DNA of 64,000 bases from Bacteroides luhongzhouii (GTDB lineage Bacteria > Bacteroidota > Bacteroidia > Bacteroidales > Bacteroidaceae): positions 2,852,001 to 2,916,000 of the forward strand of contig NZ_CP059973.1 in the NCBI RefSeq assembly GCF_009193295.2, given 5' to 3'. Below, one piece after another: positions 50,361 to 60,354 of this stretch. The notes beneath the pieces are model-generated. The model made no database searches. It had not been told where the DNA came from and saw only the letters and a list, made by a program, of their open reading frames with translations. Within the stretch, counting starts at the first letter, position 1; each line of letters begins with the position of its first letter. A program made the translations under genes and the position numbers.

Positions 50361-51353
50361 ATGGAGCGAAAGTATTCACGAATGTCTTATGTATTGGCTT
50401 TGGTCATATCCGTATTATTTTCTCCGGCTTATGTGGGGAGTGTTAGCCTTCAATACGTCGATACTAGTATGTGCTTGAAAGGTAGTGTGGAAAAAGCAAC
50501 GTGGATGAAGTGTCTTCCTGATACACTGTTAATGTGCAAAATATCCATTCCCGGTACGCATGATAGTGGTACGACCAAAGGTGGAGAACTGTTGAAGACG
50601 CAGTCTGAAACTATTCCTGTTCAGTTGCAGTTAGGAATTCGCGCTTTTGATATTCGTTTGGAAAAGAAGAATGATAAATTAGGCATCTTTCATAGTTATG
50701 CTTTTCAGGATATATATTGGGAAGATGATGTATTACCTACCTTTATCTCTTTTTTGCAGACATACCCTTCTGAAACATTGATTGTCTCACTGAAAAAGGA
50801 GGGCGGAGAGTTGCAGGATTATGCATCTTTGGTGTCTGCTTCTTTAAGTAATCCTGTATATCAAGATTATTTCGTAACCGATTTTCGTCCTGATTTGACA
50901 TTAGAGGACTGTCGCGGAAAGATTCTTTTTTTGCATAGAGACTCTGCTATGATTAATTATCCGGGTGCTGCTTGTGTAGGTTGGGAAGATAATAGAACAT
51001 GTCTGCTTACTCTTCTTAATAAAGATGGAAATGAAGGGTATGTGTTACTTCAAGATGAATATCAATATGAGTCAGGCAAAGATGCCAAAAAGAAAATTAA
51101 AACCATAATTCGCAACTTTGATGTAGTATCTGGTGAGCCCGCTTCTTCATGTAGATGGGGCATTAGCTTTGTAAGTGCGACCGGACTGCCCTTGGGAACA
51201 CCTAAGATCTTTGCAGATCAAATTAATCAACCAGTAGCAGACTATCTGGAGCAGGAACACAAACGGAATTGCGGTATTGTTTTTATTGATTTTATGAATG
51301 ATAAAGGCGGTAAAAAAATGGTGGAATATTTAATTGAAAGCAATATGAAGTAA
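50361..51353 (+). CDS. Secreted phosphatidylinositol-specific phospholipase C-like protein
   Basis: From ATG at 50361 (MERKYSRMSYVLALVISVLF) the protein has 330 residues with an N-terminal signal. The bacterial PI-PLC X domain is clear: MCKISIPGTHDSGT with the general base His67, IRAFDIRLEKKNDKLGIFHSYAF with the general acid His111, and SETLIVSLKKEGGE. Enzymes of this type cut phosphatidylinositol and in some cases GPI anchors by forming a cyclic inositol phosphate. It is encoded alone with its own promoter, 156 bp before a ROK kinase gene. Substrate is inferred from the family only. Confidence 0.88.
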   Translation: MERKYSRMSYVLALVISVLFSPAYVGSVSLQYVDTSMCLKGSVEKATWMKCLPDTLLMCKISIPGTHDSGTTKGGELLKTQSETIPVQLQLGIRAFDIRLEKKNDKLGIFHSYAFQDIYWEDDVLPTFISFLQTYPSETLIVSLKKEGGELQDYASLVSASLSNPVYQDYFVTDFRPDLTLEDCRGKILFLHRDSAMINYPGAACVGWEDNRTCLLTLLNKDGNEGYVLLQDEYQYESGKDAKKKIKTIIRNFDVVSGEPASSCRWGISFVSATGLPLGTPKIFADQINQPVADYLEQEHKRNCGIVFIDFMNDKGGKKMVEYLIESNMK

Positions 51354-51470
51354 GGCTGCTCTATCAAAGCAAACAATTTTCTCTTTATTATTATAAAATT
51401 CCTATAATAGAAATGCGCAAAGTGAAGAATAATATACGCATTTGATACTTTATACTGAAAATCCAATTCT

Positions 51471-51478
51471 TACATTTG
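51471..51478 (+). promoter_or_regulatory. -7 promoter box of the ROK kinase gene
   Basis: TACATTTG matches TAnnTTTG, 31 bp before the ATG at 51510. No clear -33 element was recognised. Confidence 0.6.
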
Positions 51479-51509
51479 TCTATAATTAAAAATAAAAAAG
51501 TGTAATGCT

Positions 51510-52334
51510 ATGAAACTGTCAATAGATTTAGGTGGAACCCATGTTCGGATAGCACAAGTGGAGAATGGCAGGTGTCTTAATAAGATATCGGTTGCCTGTC
51601 CATCGCAGCAAGATGCTTCCACGATTCTCAATTTACTATCTCAGCTTATTGAAAGAATGATGAACGAACATGTAGAAGGCATTGGCATAGGTGTCCCTTC
51701 TATTGTAGATTCGGAAAAAGGGGTTGTTTATAATGTGGCAAACATCTCCTCCTGGAAGGAAATTTATTTGAAAGAGGCTTTGGAAAGTGAGTTCAGAGTA
51801 CCTGTTGCTATTAACAACGATTCTAATTGTTTCACCTTGGGGGTGAAAATGTTCGGTGAGGGGCAACCTTATGCCAACATGGTAGGGATGACCATAGGAA
51901 CTGGTATCGGGGCAGGGGTCATCATTGACCATCGTCTCTATGGTGGCGAATTTATGGGAGCAGGCGAAATAGGAACATTGCCATATTTAGATTCCGACTT
52001 TGAGCAATATTGTAGCAGTTTCTTTTTTAAACGGTACAATACTACTGGTGCCGAAGCTGCTGAAAAGGCAAATAGCGGAGACCGGGCTGCATTGAAAATA
52101 TGGAAAGAATTTGGAATTCATTTGGGTAACCTTATGAAAGCAGTTCTTCTAGTGTATGCTCCGCAGGCTGTTATTTTGGGAGGAGGTATCGCACCAGCAT
52201 TTCCTTTATTTAAAGGAGCTATGGAAAATGCGATGCAGAGTTTCCCTTACAAAGTTATATTGGATAGAGTAGAGGTGAAGGTTTCCCATCAGAAAGATGC
52301 TAGTTTGCTGGGAGCTTCTGTTTTGATAAAGTAA
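51510..52334 (+). CDS. ROK-family sugar kinase without the zinc motif
   Basis: This 274-residue protein has the ATP-binding DLGGTHVRIAQ (about 6-16), the catalytic-loop INNDSNCFTLG with Asp, GMTIGTGIGAGVIIDHRLYGG and the C-terminal VILGGGIAPAF. The usual ROK signature GEIGH followed by CxCGxxGC is changed: GEIGTLPYLDSDFEQYC lacks the His and the cysteine cluster, so zinc is probably not bound. The family phosphorylates hexoses such as glucose, mannose or N-acetylmannosamine. It lies 101 bp before susC of the mannosidase locus and could phosphorylate a released sugar. Confidence 0.87.
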   Translation: MKLSIDLGGTHVRIAQVENGRCLNKISVACPSQQDASTILNLLSQLIERMMNEHVEGIGIGVPSIVDSEKGVVYNVANISSWKEIYLKEALESEFRVPVAINNDSNCFTLGVKMFGEGQPYANMVGMTIGTGIGAGVIIDHRLYGGEFMGAGEIGTLPYLDSDFEQYCSSFFFKRYNTTGAEAAEKANSGDRAALKIWKEFGIHLGNLMKAVLLVYAPQAVILGGGIAPAFPLFKGAMENAMQSFPYKVILDRVEVKVSHQKDASLLGASVLIK

Positions 52335-52434
52335 TCAAAGTATAATCTTTTTGTAATTCGAATATAATTTCTGTCTTGTGACCTTTGGGGCAGATTTAAA
52401 ATTATCAATATTATAAACTTTAAATTTTAAATGT

Positions 52435-55400
52435 ATGAGACAAGCAAACTTTAGAATCTATCAAAAGATTCTGACTATTTTGTTCGTACTGTTTTTGTCA
52501 GCTAGTGCCTATGCACAGCAAATTTTAGTGAAAGGGACAGTAAAAGATCAAACGGGTGAGCCTGCAATCGGAGCCAACGTTTTGATCAAAGGGACTTCTA
52601 ACGGAGTTATTACAGATGTGGATGGAAAGTTCGAATTGTCAACTGATAAAAATGCCGTGTTGGTTATAAGTTATGTTGGCTATGCAAACCAGGAAGTGCA
52701 AGTTACCGGTAAACCTTTAATGGTTATTTTGAAAGAGGATTCGGAACTTCTGGATGAAGTGGTTGTGTTAGGTTATGGCGCGAATTCACGTAAGCAGGAT
52801 TTGTCGGCAGCTGTAGGTGTATTGAGCAATACGGATGAATTGACCACTCGCCCGGTTAGCTCTACAGAAAGTATGTTGCAAGGTCAGTTGGCTGGTGTTA
52901 CAGTACAAGCCAATGGGGGTGACCCTACTGCTACTCCTACGATCACTATCCGTGGACAAGGTTCTTACAAACGTAAAATAGCTGGCGTAGAACAAGGTGG
53001 AGATAATGTACTCTGGGTAGTTGATGGGGTTCCGGGGGCTCCTATTGCTTCAATGAGTGATATTGAGTCTATTGTAGTATTGAAAGATGCTGCCTCTGCC
53101 GCTATATATGGTGCACAGTCAGGTGCAGGCGGTGTAATTCTGGTCACTACCAAGAAGGCTAAGGCGGGTACGCCTACTCTCAGCTACGAGGGTACTTATG
53201 GGGTTCGTCAGGCTACAAACTTGCCGGAACCGTTGGATGCTGAAGGTGAATTAGAGATGCGTAAGCGTTCTTATGCCAATGCGGATATGTCACTTCCCGA
53301 TGGTTGGGATGTGGCAAAGAATCCCTGGATTGGTACTACTCGTACTAATTGGATGGACGAGATTTTTCGTACAGCTTTTTATCAACGTCATAACATAGCG
53401 TTGAATGTAGGTACTGAAAATTTTTCAAGTCGTTTGTCTTTCTCATTTGATAACGACGAGGGAGTATTGGTTAATACGTATAATAAGAATTATTCCATAC
53501 GTTACAATGGTAAGTTCGATTTGAATAAATGGGTGTCTATCAGTGAAGATTTTGTATGGAAAAACACGGAGAGCCGTACAAAGGACACAGACGATGCATA
53601 TACAGGTCCTGTTTTATCAGCAATCTATATGCCTGCCAGTGCTACAGTATATAATCCGTTAGATGGGACTTGGGGAGGAACCACTACCGAAGATCCTGAA
53701 TACATAGCCAAGTATGGAAGTAACTTTGCCGGTGCTCATGGTGATGCTGTCAATCCGGTACGTTTGTTGAAAGCAGAAAACCGTTTTAATAGAACTAGTG
53801 ATGTCTGGAGCACTACAAGCTTGCAAATAGCTAATGTGGTACAAGGTCTGAAGTTTACCAGCCGCTTTACTTATAATTTGAAGAGTAATAATTATAAAAA
53901 TTTCCGTCCTATTCAGGATGAGCCGGGTAAACCTAATAACTCAAATAACATGGATATTACCAATTATCGTAGGGATGCATGGAAAACAGAGAATACGTTG
54001 ACCTATGATAATACTTTCGGAAAACACACAGTGGGTGCTTTGTTCTCTACTACGGCCGATCATTTTGTAATGCGCAGTCTTGAAGTAAACGGTAAGAACT
54101 TTACCGATGAGAGCCCGTATTTACAATATTTGTCATATGCAGGTTCCACTTCGGCTACCGATAAAATGACAGGACCTGATGCCAATGTCTCATTGGTAGC
54201 CCGTCTGGCTTATTCTTACGATGATCGTTATTTTGCTACAGCCTCTTGGCGTCGCGATTATGCAGGTCGTCTGCCGAAAGATAATAATTTCGGTGATTTT
54301 CCTGCAGTAACATTAGCATGGAAGATTTCTAACGAGAAGTTCTTTAAGAAAAATGATTTTATCAGTTTGCTGAAGTTACGTGCTTCTTGGGGACGCGTTG
54401 GTAATTTGGGTTCTATCAACTATAACTACAAATCACTTTTGTTGGGAACGACGTATTGGCAGGAACAAGCTCAATATGGTGTGATGAATAATACTACTTG
54501 GAACAACTTCGTGTATAACTCTACTGCCATGAATAAGAACCTGACATGGGAGACATCTGAACAATATGACTTGGGTTTGGATGTTGAAATGTTCAATAAC
54601 CGTTTGTCTTTGTCATTCGACTATTTTGATAAGCGTACTTTTAACCTGATTCAGGAACAGACCATGGATTGGCCGAGTACTATCGGATTGGACCCGATGT
54701 TGATTAATCAAGGTGAAGTTCGCAATCGTGGTTTTGAAATATCAGCTAACTGGAGCGATCGTATCAACCAGAATTTCTCTTATTTTGTATCTGCTAACTT
54801 TTCGTATTTGAAGAACTGGGTTTCCGATATAGGTGTAAAGAATGCCGATGGTACTCCTGGTGTATGGACTGATAGTGATTCTAAATTCCGCAATATTCCT
54901 TTTACCCGCCAGACTGCTGAGGGAGAACCTTTGAATTCTTACTATCTGATTAAAACTGCTGGCATTTTCCAGAGCGATGCTGAAGTTGCGTCTTGGAATA
55001 AAGAGCATGGTACTTATGTTACTGACTCTAATGGTAACAAGGAGTGGAAGGGTATTCAGGCAAATGCCAAAGCCGGTGACCTGAAGTTCGTAGATTACAA
55101 CAATGACGGTAAGATTGATGATAAAGACCGTCAATATTGCGGTAGTGCTACTCCGAAGACAACGTATGCTTTCACATTAGGGGCTACTTATAAGAAACTG
55201 TCTGTCAGTGCTATGTTTCAGGGTGTAGGTGGTGCACAAGCATTCTATGCTGCGAAATATATGACATTGAGTGATGTAGATGGTAATTTTAACCGTACAA
55301 AGGATATTCTGAACGCTTGGAGTTCGACAAACACCTCTTCAAATATTCCCAGACTGTCAAAGAATGATCCGAATTCAAATTTCAGTACGGCATCTGACTG

Positions 55401-55644
55401 GTATTTGGAGGACGCTTCCTACTTGCGTCTGAAAAACCTGACTGTTTCCTATGACTTATCAGACGTATTACAAAAGTGGTCGCATCTAAAAGAGCGTAGC
55501 AGTCGCATGTCTGTTTATTTCAGTGGTGAGAACCTCTTTACAATAACCGATTATTCGGGTATGGATCCGGAATGTGGCGGCTGGGATGCTATGAAGTATC
55601 CTGTATCCAGAGTATTCTCTTTTGGTGTGAAATTAACTTATTAA
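52435..55644 (+). CDS. SusC-family TonB-dependent glycan transporter
   Basis: This 1069-residue outer-membrane protein has a signal peptide ending ASAYAQQ (about 29), a carboxypeptidase-D-like domain (about 33-105, VKGTVKDQTGEPAIGANVLI), the TonB box-like LDEVVVLGYG (about 108-117), a plug (about 120-245) and a barrel ending FSFGVKLTY. There is no STN domain. It is the transporter for the third SusC/SusD locus; the following genes (GH92 and phosphatases) suggest a mannose-rich and possibly phosphorylated glycan. No exact promoter box was found in the 101 bp ahead of it. Confidence 0.96.
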   Translation: MRQANFRIYQKILTILFVLFLSASAYAQQILVKGTVKDQTGEPAIGANVLIKGTSNGVITDVDGKFELSTDKNAVLVISYVGYANQEVQVTGKPLMVILKEDSELLDEVVVLGYGANSRKQDLSAAVGVLSNTDELTTRPVSSTESMLQGQLAGVTVQANGGDPTATPTITIRGQGSYKRKIAGVEQGGDNVLWVVDGVPGAPIASMSDIESIVVLKDAASAAIYGAQSGAGGVILVTTKKAKAGTPTLSYEGTYGVRQATNLPEPLDAEGELEMRKRSYANADMSLPDGWDVAKNPWIGTTRTNWMDEIFRTAFYQRHNIALNVGTENFSSRLSFSFDNDEGVLVNTYNKNYSIRYNGKFDLNKWVSISEDFVWKNTESRTKDTDDAYTGPVLSAIYMPASATVYNPLDGTWGGTTTEDPEYIAKYGSNFAGAHGDAVNPVRLLKAENRFNRTSDVWSTTSLQIANVVQGLKFTSRFTYNLKSNNYKNFRPIQDEPGKPNNSNNMDITNYRRDAWKTENTLTYDNTFGKHTVGALFSTTADHFVMRSLEVNGKNFTDESPYLQYLSYAGSTSATDKMTGPDANVSLVARLAYSYDDRYFATASWRRDYAGRLPKDNNFGDFPAVTLAWKISNEKFFKKNDFISLLKLRASWGRVGNLGSINYNYKSLLLGTTYWQEQAQYGVMNNTTWNNFVYNSTAMNKNLTWETSEQYDLGLDVEMFNNRLSLSFDYFDKRTFNLIQEQTMDWPSTIGLDPMLINQGEVRNRGFEISANWSDRINQNFSYFVSANFSYLKNWVSDIGVKNADGTPGVWTDSDSKFRNIPFTRQTAEGEPLNSYYLIKTAGIFQSDAEVASWNKEHGTYVTDSNGNKEWKGIQANAKAGDLKFVDYNNDGKIDDKDRQYCGSATPKTTYAFTLGATYKKLSVSAMFQGVGGAQAFYAAKYMTLSDVDGNFNRTKDILNAWSSTNTSSNIPRLSKNDPNSNFSTASDWYLEDASYLRLKNLTVSYDLSDVLQKWSHLKERSSRMSVYFSGENLFTITDYSGMDPECGGWDAMKYPVSRVFSFGVKLTY

Positions 55645-55658
55645 TAAAAACAGAGATT

Positions 55659-57293
55659 ATGAAAAAATATATACCATTATTGGCTTTATCGGCATTGGCA
55701 TTATGCTCTTGCGCCGACTTTCTGGATGTGCAACCGGAAGGAAATCCTGCTACTACATCCTATTTTTTGAATGATGAACAAGCAATTGATGCCATCGACG
55801 GACTTTATGCGCCTATCCATCAGGAAAAGGGCTTCGGACGTGAATTATTTTGGGAGCAAGGGGCAGCCTGTGATATTGTTTGGGCTAAGACACGCGGTTA
55901 CAATACATTGGCAACATTCGACTATACCGGTAATGAAGATCCTATTAAAGGAGGATTTGATTTATTTTATCAAAATATGGCTCGTTCCAACTGGATTATC
56001 AAACAGTTACTTGACAAAGAGAAGAAAAGCGGATTGAGCGCAATAGAAAGTCGGAGCTTGGGTGAAGCCTTTTTTATGCGTGGCATGGCCCATTTCTGGA
56101 TTGCGTACCGTTACGGAACGAAAGAGCAGGGAGTTCCTTTCGTACGCTATGAAGATTTTGAGGGGGATTACGATAATTCCATTCCTCCACAACAGGCATC
56201 TGTAATTGATGACTATAAGTATATTATAGAAGATATGGATAAAGCTATTTCCTATCTGCCTAAGTTTGAAGAATATACAGATGATGACAAAGGGCGTCCG
56301 CATAAAGCTGCCGCTGTGGCCTACAAGGCTAAAGTATATGCTTATTGGGCTACTTGGGATGTTACCCAGTGGAACAATGTGATTACTATGGTTAATTCAT
56401 TAGAAACTGATTATAACCGTGATTTGGCCGATACTTTTGCTGAAATATTTTCTTCTGACTTTAAAGATTTTTGGAATAAGGAGTATATTTGGTCTATACC
56501 TTCTAACGGCGGTTCTTCTGGTGGCGGTGTTGAGTTTGTAGGTGTAATTCTGGAAGATAAAGGCTGGGGTGTGTATAACGGCTGGGGGCAGATTAAGCCA
56601 TCCTATGATATATATGAAGAGATGGTGAAAGACGGTGTCGGTAACGAACGTCTGGTACGTTCCATTTTGGAATATAACCAAGAATTCCAGTTCTTTGGCG
56701 AAAAACGTAAATTCTATTCTGATACGAATTTGGATGTCGGTTTTCAAATCAACAAGTATATGGATCCTTTTAAGCATAAAGATGCTGATAAAGAAGGTTA
56801 TGTAAACACGAATGGAAACTGGCCGACTGCCCGTGTAAACTTCCCGTTGATTCGTTTTGCTGAAATGTTGCTGTTCCGTGCGGAGGCTTATCTGATGACA
56901 GACCAACCGGGCAAAGCCAAAGAGGACTTGAACCGTATTCGCAGACGGTCTAACCTGACAGAATTGACTGAAAACCCTACTATGACAGATTTGTATCATG
57001 AACGCCGTTGTGAACTGGCTTTTGAATATACCGACCATTTATTTGACCTCAAACGTTGGCACCGTTCTTCAAATGCTGAAATTAAACAATTGGCAGAGAA
57101 AGAGCTGAACGCTAGTCCACGTATCCGTAAGTATGCAGACCGTTCTAATCCCGAATCCAGCTTTACTATAGAACCTTATGGTGACTATAAGGTAAAGAGT
57201 ACTTATAAAGATTATATGATGGTATTCCCATATCCGTATGACCAGATAACCAAGTCTAACGGTAAGTTGAAACAGAATGACGGCTATAATTAA
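55659..57293 (+). CDS. SusD/RagB-family glycan-binding lipoprotein
   Basis: From ATG at 55659 (MKKYIPLLALSALALCSCADF) the protein has 544 residues; a longer in-frame reading from 55572 overlaps susC and has no signal, so it is rejected. Lipobox ALCSCADFLDVQPEG; SusD features are TTSYFLNDEQAIDAIDGLYAP, SLGEAFFMRGMAHFWIAYRYG, NFPLIRFAEMLLFRAEAYL and the end YPYDQITKSNGKLKQNDGYN. It is the surface lid of the SusC encoded 14 bp upstream. Confidence 0.96.
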   Translation: MKKYIPLLALSALALCSCADFLDVQPEGNPATTSYFLNDEQAIDAIDGLYAPIHQEKGFGRELFWEQGAACDIVWAKTRGYNTLATFDYTGNEDPIKGGFDLFYQNMARSNWIIKQLLDKEKKSGLSAIESRSLGEAFFMRGMAHFWIAYRYGTKEQGVPFVRYEDFEGDYDNSIPPQQASVIDDYKYIIEDMDKAISYLPKFEEYTDDDKGRPHKAAAVAYKAKVYAYWATWDVTQWNNVITMVNSLETDYNRDLADTFAEIFSSDFKDFWNKEYIWSIPSNGGSSGGGVEFVGVILEDKGWGVYNGWGQIKPSYDIYEEMVKDGVGNERLVRSILEYNQEFQFFGEKRKFYSDTNLDVGFQINKYMDPFKHKDADKEGYVNTNGNWPTARVNFPLIRFAEMLLFRAEAYLMTDQPGKAKEDLNRIRRRSNLTELTENPTMTDLYHERRCELAFEYTDHLFDLKRWHRSSNAEIKQLAEKELNASPRIRKYADRSNPESSFTIEPYGDYKVKSTYKDYMMVFPYPYDQITKSNGKLKQNDGYN

Positions 57294-57339
57294 TCTTTCT
57301 TTTTGAAAGATATCCATCATGAAATAGAACATTAGTCTG

Positions 57340-57383
57340 ATCTGCAAGGATTGGTACCCCAAAAGGTAACAAGCCTTGCAGAT
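57340..57383 (+). promoter_or_regulatory. Long hairpin between susD and the GH92 gene
   Basis: ATCTGCAAGG (57340-57349) is the exact complement of CCTTGCAGAT (57374-57383), and the inner bases TTGGTACC and GGTAACAA pair with one mismatch around a short loop. It is not followed by a U-run, so it is more likely an mRNA processing or stability element separating susCD from the enzyme genes than a full terminator. Confidence 0.6.
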
Positions 57384-57406
57384 AAAATTCTCAAACATGT
57401 AAATTG

Positions 57407-60340
57407 ATGAAATTTAAAATTCTTACATGTGCAGTTATTGCATTTTTTGTTTGCGGTTCTTGTTCGTCCGGTAAACAATCCTCTGTTGACTATGTAGATC
57501 CCTTTATAGGTACGGGGTTTCATGGTCATACTTATCCGGGTGCAACCGTTCCTTTCGGTGGGGTACAATTGAGTCCCGATACCCGTGTCGGAAACTGGGA
57601 TGCTTGTGCGGGCTATCATTACAGTGATACTACTTTAAAAGGTTTTTCGCACACTCATCTTAGCGGAACGGGATGTATTGACTTGGGCGACATACTGTTT
57701 CGTCCCACTACTCAAAGTCCGGACTTAACAGCAGAAGGAAGTATTTGCCGACCGGCAGTTTTTTCCCACAAAGATGAGAAGGCATCAGCTGGATATTATT
57801 CGGTACTGCTGAAGGATGAAGGGATAAAAGCCGAATTGACCGCAACTACTCATGTTGGTGTGCATCGGTATACATTTCCCTCTGCCAAGCCTGTGACTAT
57901 TATCATTGATTTAGCTCACTTGCTTGATAATGAATATATTTATGAAGCCGGGTTAGAGCAGACGGCTTCCAATGAAATTGCAGGAATGAGAAGAACCAGA
58001 GGTTGGACAGATAACCAATATGTTTATTTTGTTGCTCGATTCTCGAAACCTTTTCAAACTGTTGGTTTTGTGCAGGATAGAAAGATGTTTTCTGCTGAAG
58101 CTAAATTGACAGGCACGGATTTGCAAGCCGTTCTTGCGTTTGACGATAAAGACAGTGAGCCTGTTATAGCCAAAGTAGGACTATCCATAGTCAGTGTGGA
58201 CAACGCGCGTGAGAACCTTGACGCTGAAGTAAAGGATTTTAATTTTGACGCAGTGTGTGCTGCCGCCCGTAGTGCTTGGGAACAGGCACTTTCATCCATT
58301 ACTGTGGAGGGAGGCAATACAGACGATTTGAAGAACTTCTATACCGCTATGTATCACGCTATGGTCGTGCCCGATGTAGTGAGTGATGTCAACGGTGAAT
58401 TTCGCCGGCACAATATGGAGATAGGTCAGTTGTCTAAAGGTAAAGTGCAATATTCCACTTTTTCCCTTTGGGATACTTTCCGCGCGTGGAATCCCTTGAT
58501 GACGCTGATTGATACTACATTGGTCACTAATATGATCGATTCTTATCTTGATATTTACGATGCTTCAGGTGAACTTCCCATCTGGCCGCTTTCTGCCGGA
58601 GAAACAGGAACTATGATCGGATACCATTCGGTTTCTGTTATTGCCGATGCCTACTTGAAGGGAATCAGAGGCTTTGATGTGGGAAAAGCATTGGAAGCAA
58701 TGATTGTTTCTTCTGAAAAGAATAAGAAAGGTGCGGATTACTATATAAAATATGGCTTTATTCCTTCAAACATTAAAAAAGAATCCATATCTTGTCTGTT
58801 GGAATTTGCTTATGATGACTGGTGTATTGCACGTATGGCACAGGAGATGGGAAAAGAAGATATTTATCAAAAGTACATGGAGCGTTCACAGAACTATATT
58901 AATGTATTTGACGGTTCTACAAAATTTTTCCGTCCCAAACGGATGGATGGTAATTGGGAAACGCCATTCAATCCTGTCGAAGTGGGGCGTGCCTATACCG
59001 AAGCTACTGCCTGGCAATATCGTTTTTTTGCACCCCATGATGTGAACGGAATGGTGCAACTGTTTGGAGGGAAGGAAGAGTTTATTACTGCGCTTGATTC
59101 TATTTTTACTGTAGAATCGGGTGTGCAAGGAGATCTTGTGGATATTACCGGCCTGATAGGACAATATGTTCATGGGAATGAACCGAGTCATCACATCGCT
59201 TATTTGTATGATTACGTAGGACAACCCTGGAAGACACAAGAGATGACACGCCGGTTGCTCCATGAAATGTATAAGCCTGTGCCCGAGGGTATCATAGGTA
59301 ATGAAGACTGCGGGCAGATGTCTGCCTGGTATATACTATCCAGTCTGGGTTTTTATTCCGTATGTCCCGGAAGTAATGAATTTGCGTTGACCAGTCCTTT
59401 GTTCGAGAGAGCGGTTGTCAATTTGGCAAACGGAAAGACGCTGACCATTCTGGCCAATGATCCGAAGAAGAATATTTATATCAGTAAAGTAGAACTGAAC
59501 GGCAAGCGGATAGATACCAATTTCATCACTTATGCACAACTGACGGGAGGCGGTGAGCTTCGTTTTACTTTAACAGATATACCGGATAAGACCCGGGGAA
59601 TTTCAGCAGAGGCCGCTCCTTATTCCTATACCCGCGAGAATGTGGTGTCCATTCCTTTTGTGGATAGGGATCTGAACCTCTTTATGGATAAAACAGAAGT
59701 CACTCTTGCTACGGCAACTGCAGGAGCGGGGATCCGATACACGTTGGATGGAAGTGAGCCGACAGAGTCATCCCCACTTTATGAGAAACCGTTCGGGTTG
59801 GATAAGACTACTCAAATAAAGGTAAAAGGATTTAGGGAAGGTTTCCGCCCGAGCAAAGTCTTGTCTATTCAGGCCATCAAGGCCGAACTGAAGGCTGCGC
59901 TTCCGGTGAATCCCGTTCAAAACGGTACTTCTTATAAATACTTCGAGGGGACATATCAAAAAGTGGCGGATATTGAAAAGACACCCTTGCTGGAAACGGG
60001 TATCATGCCGGAACCTTCCATTAAGAATGCCAAACAGGAAGATCATTTTGGTTATATATTTAGCGGGCTTATCAATGTCCCCGAAGATGGAGTTTATACT
60101 TTTCAGACACGTTCTGATGATGGCAGTGTTTTGTATATAGACAATGAACTGGTAGTGAATAACGACGGTTCTCATGCCGCCATTCCTGCTACCGGACGTA
60201 TCGCTTTAAGAAAAGGCTTTCATTTTTACAAACTTTACTATTTCGAAGATTATGAAGGCGAACATCTCAGCTGGGCATGGAAACTTCCCTCTGCAGAAGA
60301 GTTTGTGCCAGTTCCTGCCTCAACTTTATATGTAAAATAA
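57407..60340 (+). CDS. GH92 alpha-mannosidase lipoprotein with PA14-like C-terminus
   Basis: From ATG at 57407 (MKFKILTCAVIAFFVCGSC) the protein has 977 residues and a lipobox. GH92 features are VDYVDPFIGTGFHGHTYPGATVPFG, GYHYSDTTLKGFSHTHLSGTGC, STFSLWDTFRAWNPLMTL, LLEFAYDDWCIA (Glu466, probable general acid), HHIAYLYDYVGQPWKTQ and GNEDCGQMSAWYILSSLGFY. After the GH92 fold (to about 750) come a chitobiase C-terminal-like segment (about 765-825, GAGIRYTLDGSEPTESSPLY) and a PA14-like domain (about 840-970, FSGLINVPEDGVYTFQTRSDDGSVLYIDNELV). Family enzymes are calcium-dependent exo-alpha-mannosidases. The added domains may bind glycan. Linkage specificity is not determined. Confidence 0.93.
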   Translation: MKFKILTCAVIAFFVCGSCSSGKQSSVDYVDPFIGTGFHGHTYPGATVPFGGVQLSPDTRVGNWDACAGYHYSDTTLKGFSHTHLSGTGCIDLGDILFRPTTQSPDLTAEGSICRPAVFSHKDEKASAGYYSVLLKDEGIKAELTATTHVGVHRYTFPSAKPVTIIIDLAHLLDNEYIYEAGLEQTASNEIAGMRRTRGWTDNQYVYFVARFSKPFQTVGFVQDRKMFSAEAKLTGTDLQAVLAFDDKDSEPVIAKVGLSIVSVDNARENLDAEVKDFNFDAVCAAARSAWEQALSSITVEGGNTDDLKNFYTAMYHAMVVPDVVSDVNGEFRRHNMEIGQLSKGKVQYSTFSLWDTFRAWNPLMTLIDTTLVTNMIDSYLDIYDASGELPIWPLSAGETGTMIGYHSVSVIADAYLKGIRGFDVGKALEAMIVSSEKNKKGADYYIKYGFIPSNIKKESISCLLEFAYDDWCIARMAQEMGKEDIYQKYMERSQNYINVFDGSTKFFRPKRMDGNWETPFNPVEVGRAYTEATAWQYRFFAPHDVNGMVQLFGGKEEFITALDSIFTVESGVQGDLVDITGLIGQYVHGNEPSHHIAYLYDYVGQPWKTQEMTRRLLHEMYKPVPEGIIGNEDCGQMSAWYILSSLGFYSVCPGSNEFALTSPLFERAVVNLANGKTLTILANDPKKNIYISKVELNGKRIDTNFITYAQLTGGGELRFTLTDIPDKTRGISAEAAPYSYTRENVVSIPFVDRDLNLFMDKTEVTLATATAGAGIRYTLDGSEPTESSPLYEKPFGLDKTTQIKVKGFREGFRPSKVLSIQAIKAELKAALPVNPVQNGTSYKYFEGTYQKVADIEKTPLLETGIMPEPSIKNAKQEDHFGYIFSGLINVPEDGVYTFQTRSDDGSVLYIDNELVVNNDGSHAAIPATGRIALRKGFHFYKLYYFEDYEGEHLSWAWKLPSAEEFVPVPASTLYVK

Positions 60341-60354
60341 TAAACAATACAGCC

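Noticed and set aside
52380..52387. GACCTTTG as -7 box of the third susC
   Set aside because: It lacks the conserved initial T and no -33 element is seen, so it was not listed as a promoter.
55572..55658. Earlier start of SusD overlapping susC
   Set aside because: The extension has no signal sequence and the ATG at 55659 gives a standard lipoprotein leader.
56400..57038. 212-residue minus-strand ORF opposite susD
   Set aside because: It is a shadow of the SusD coding sequence with low-complexity hydrophobic composition and no family match.
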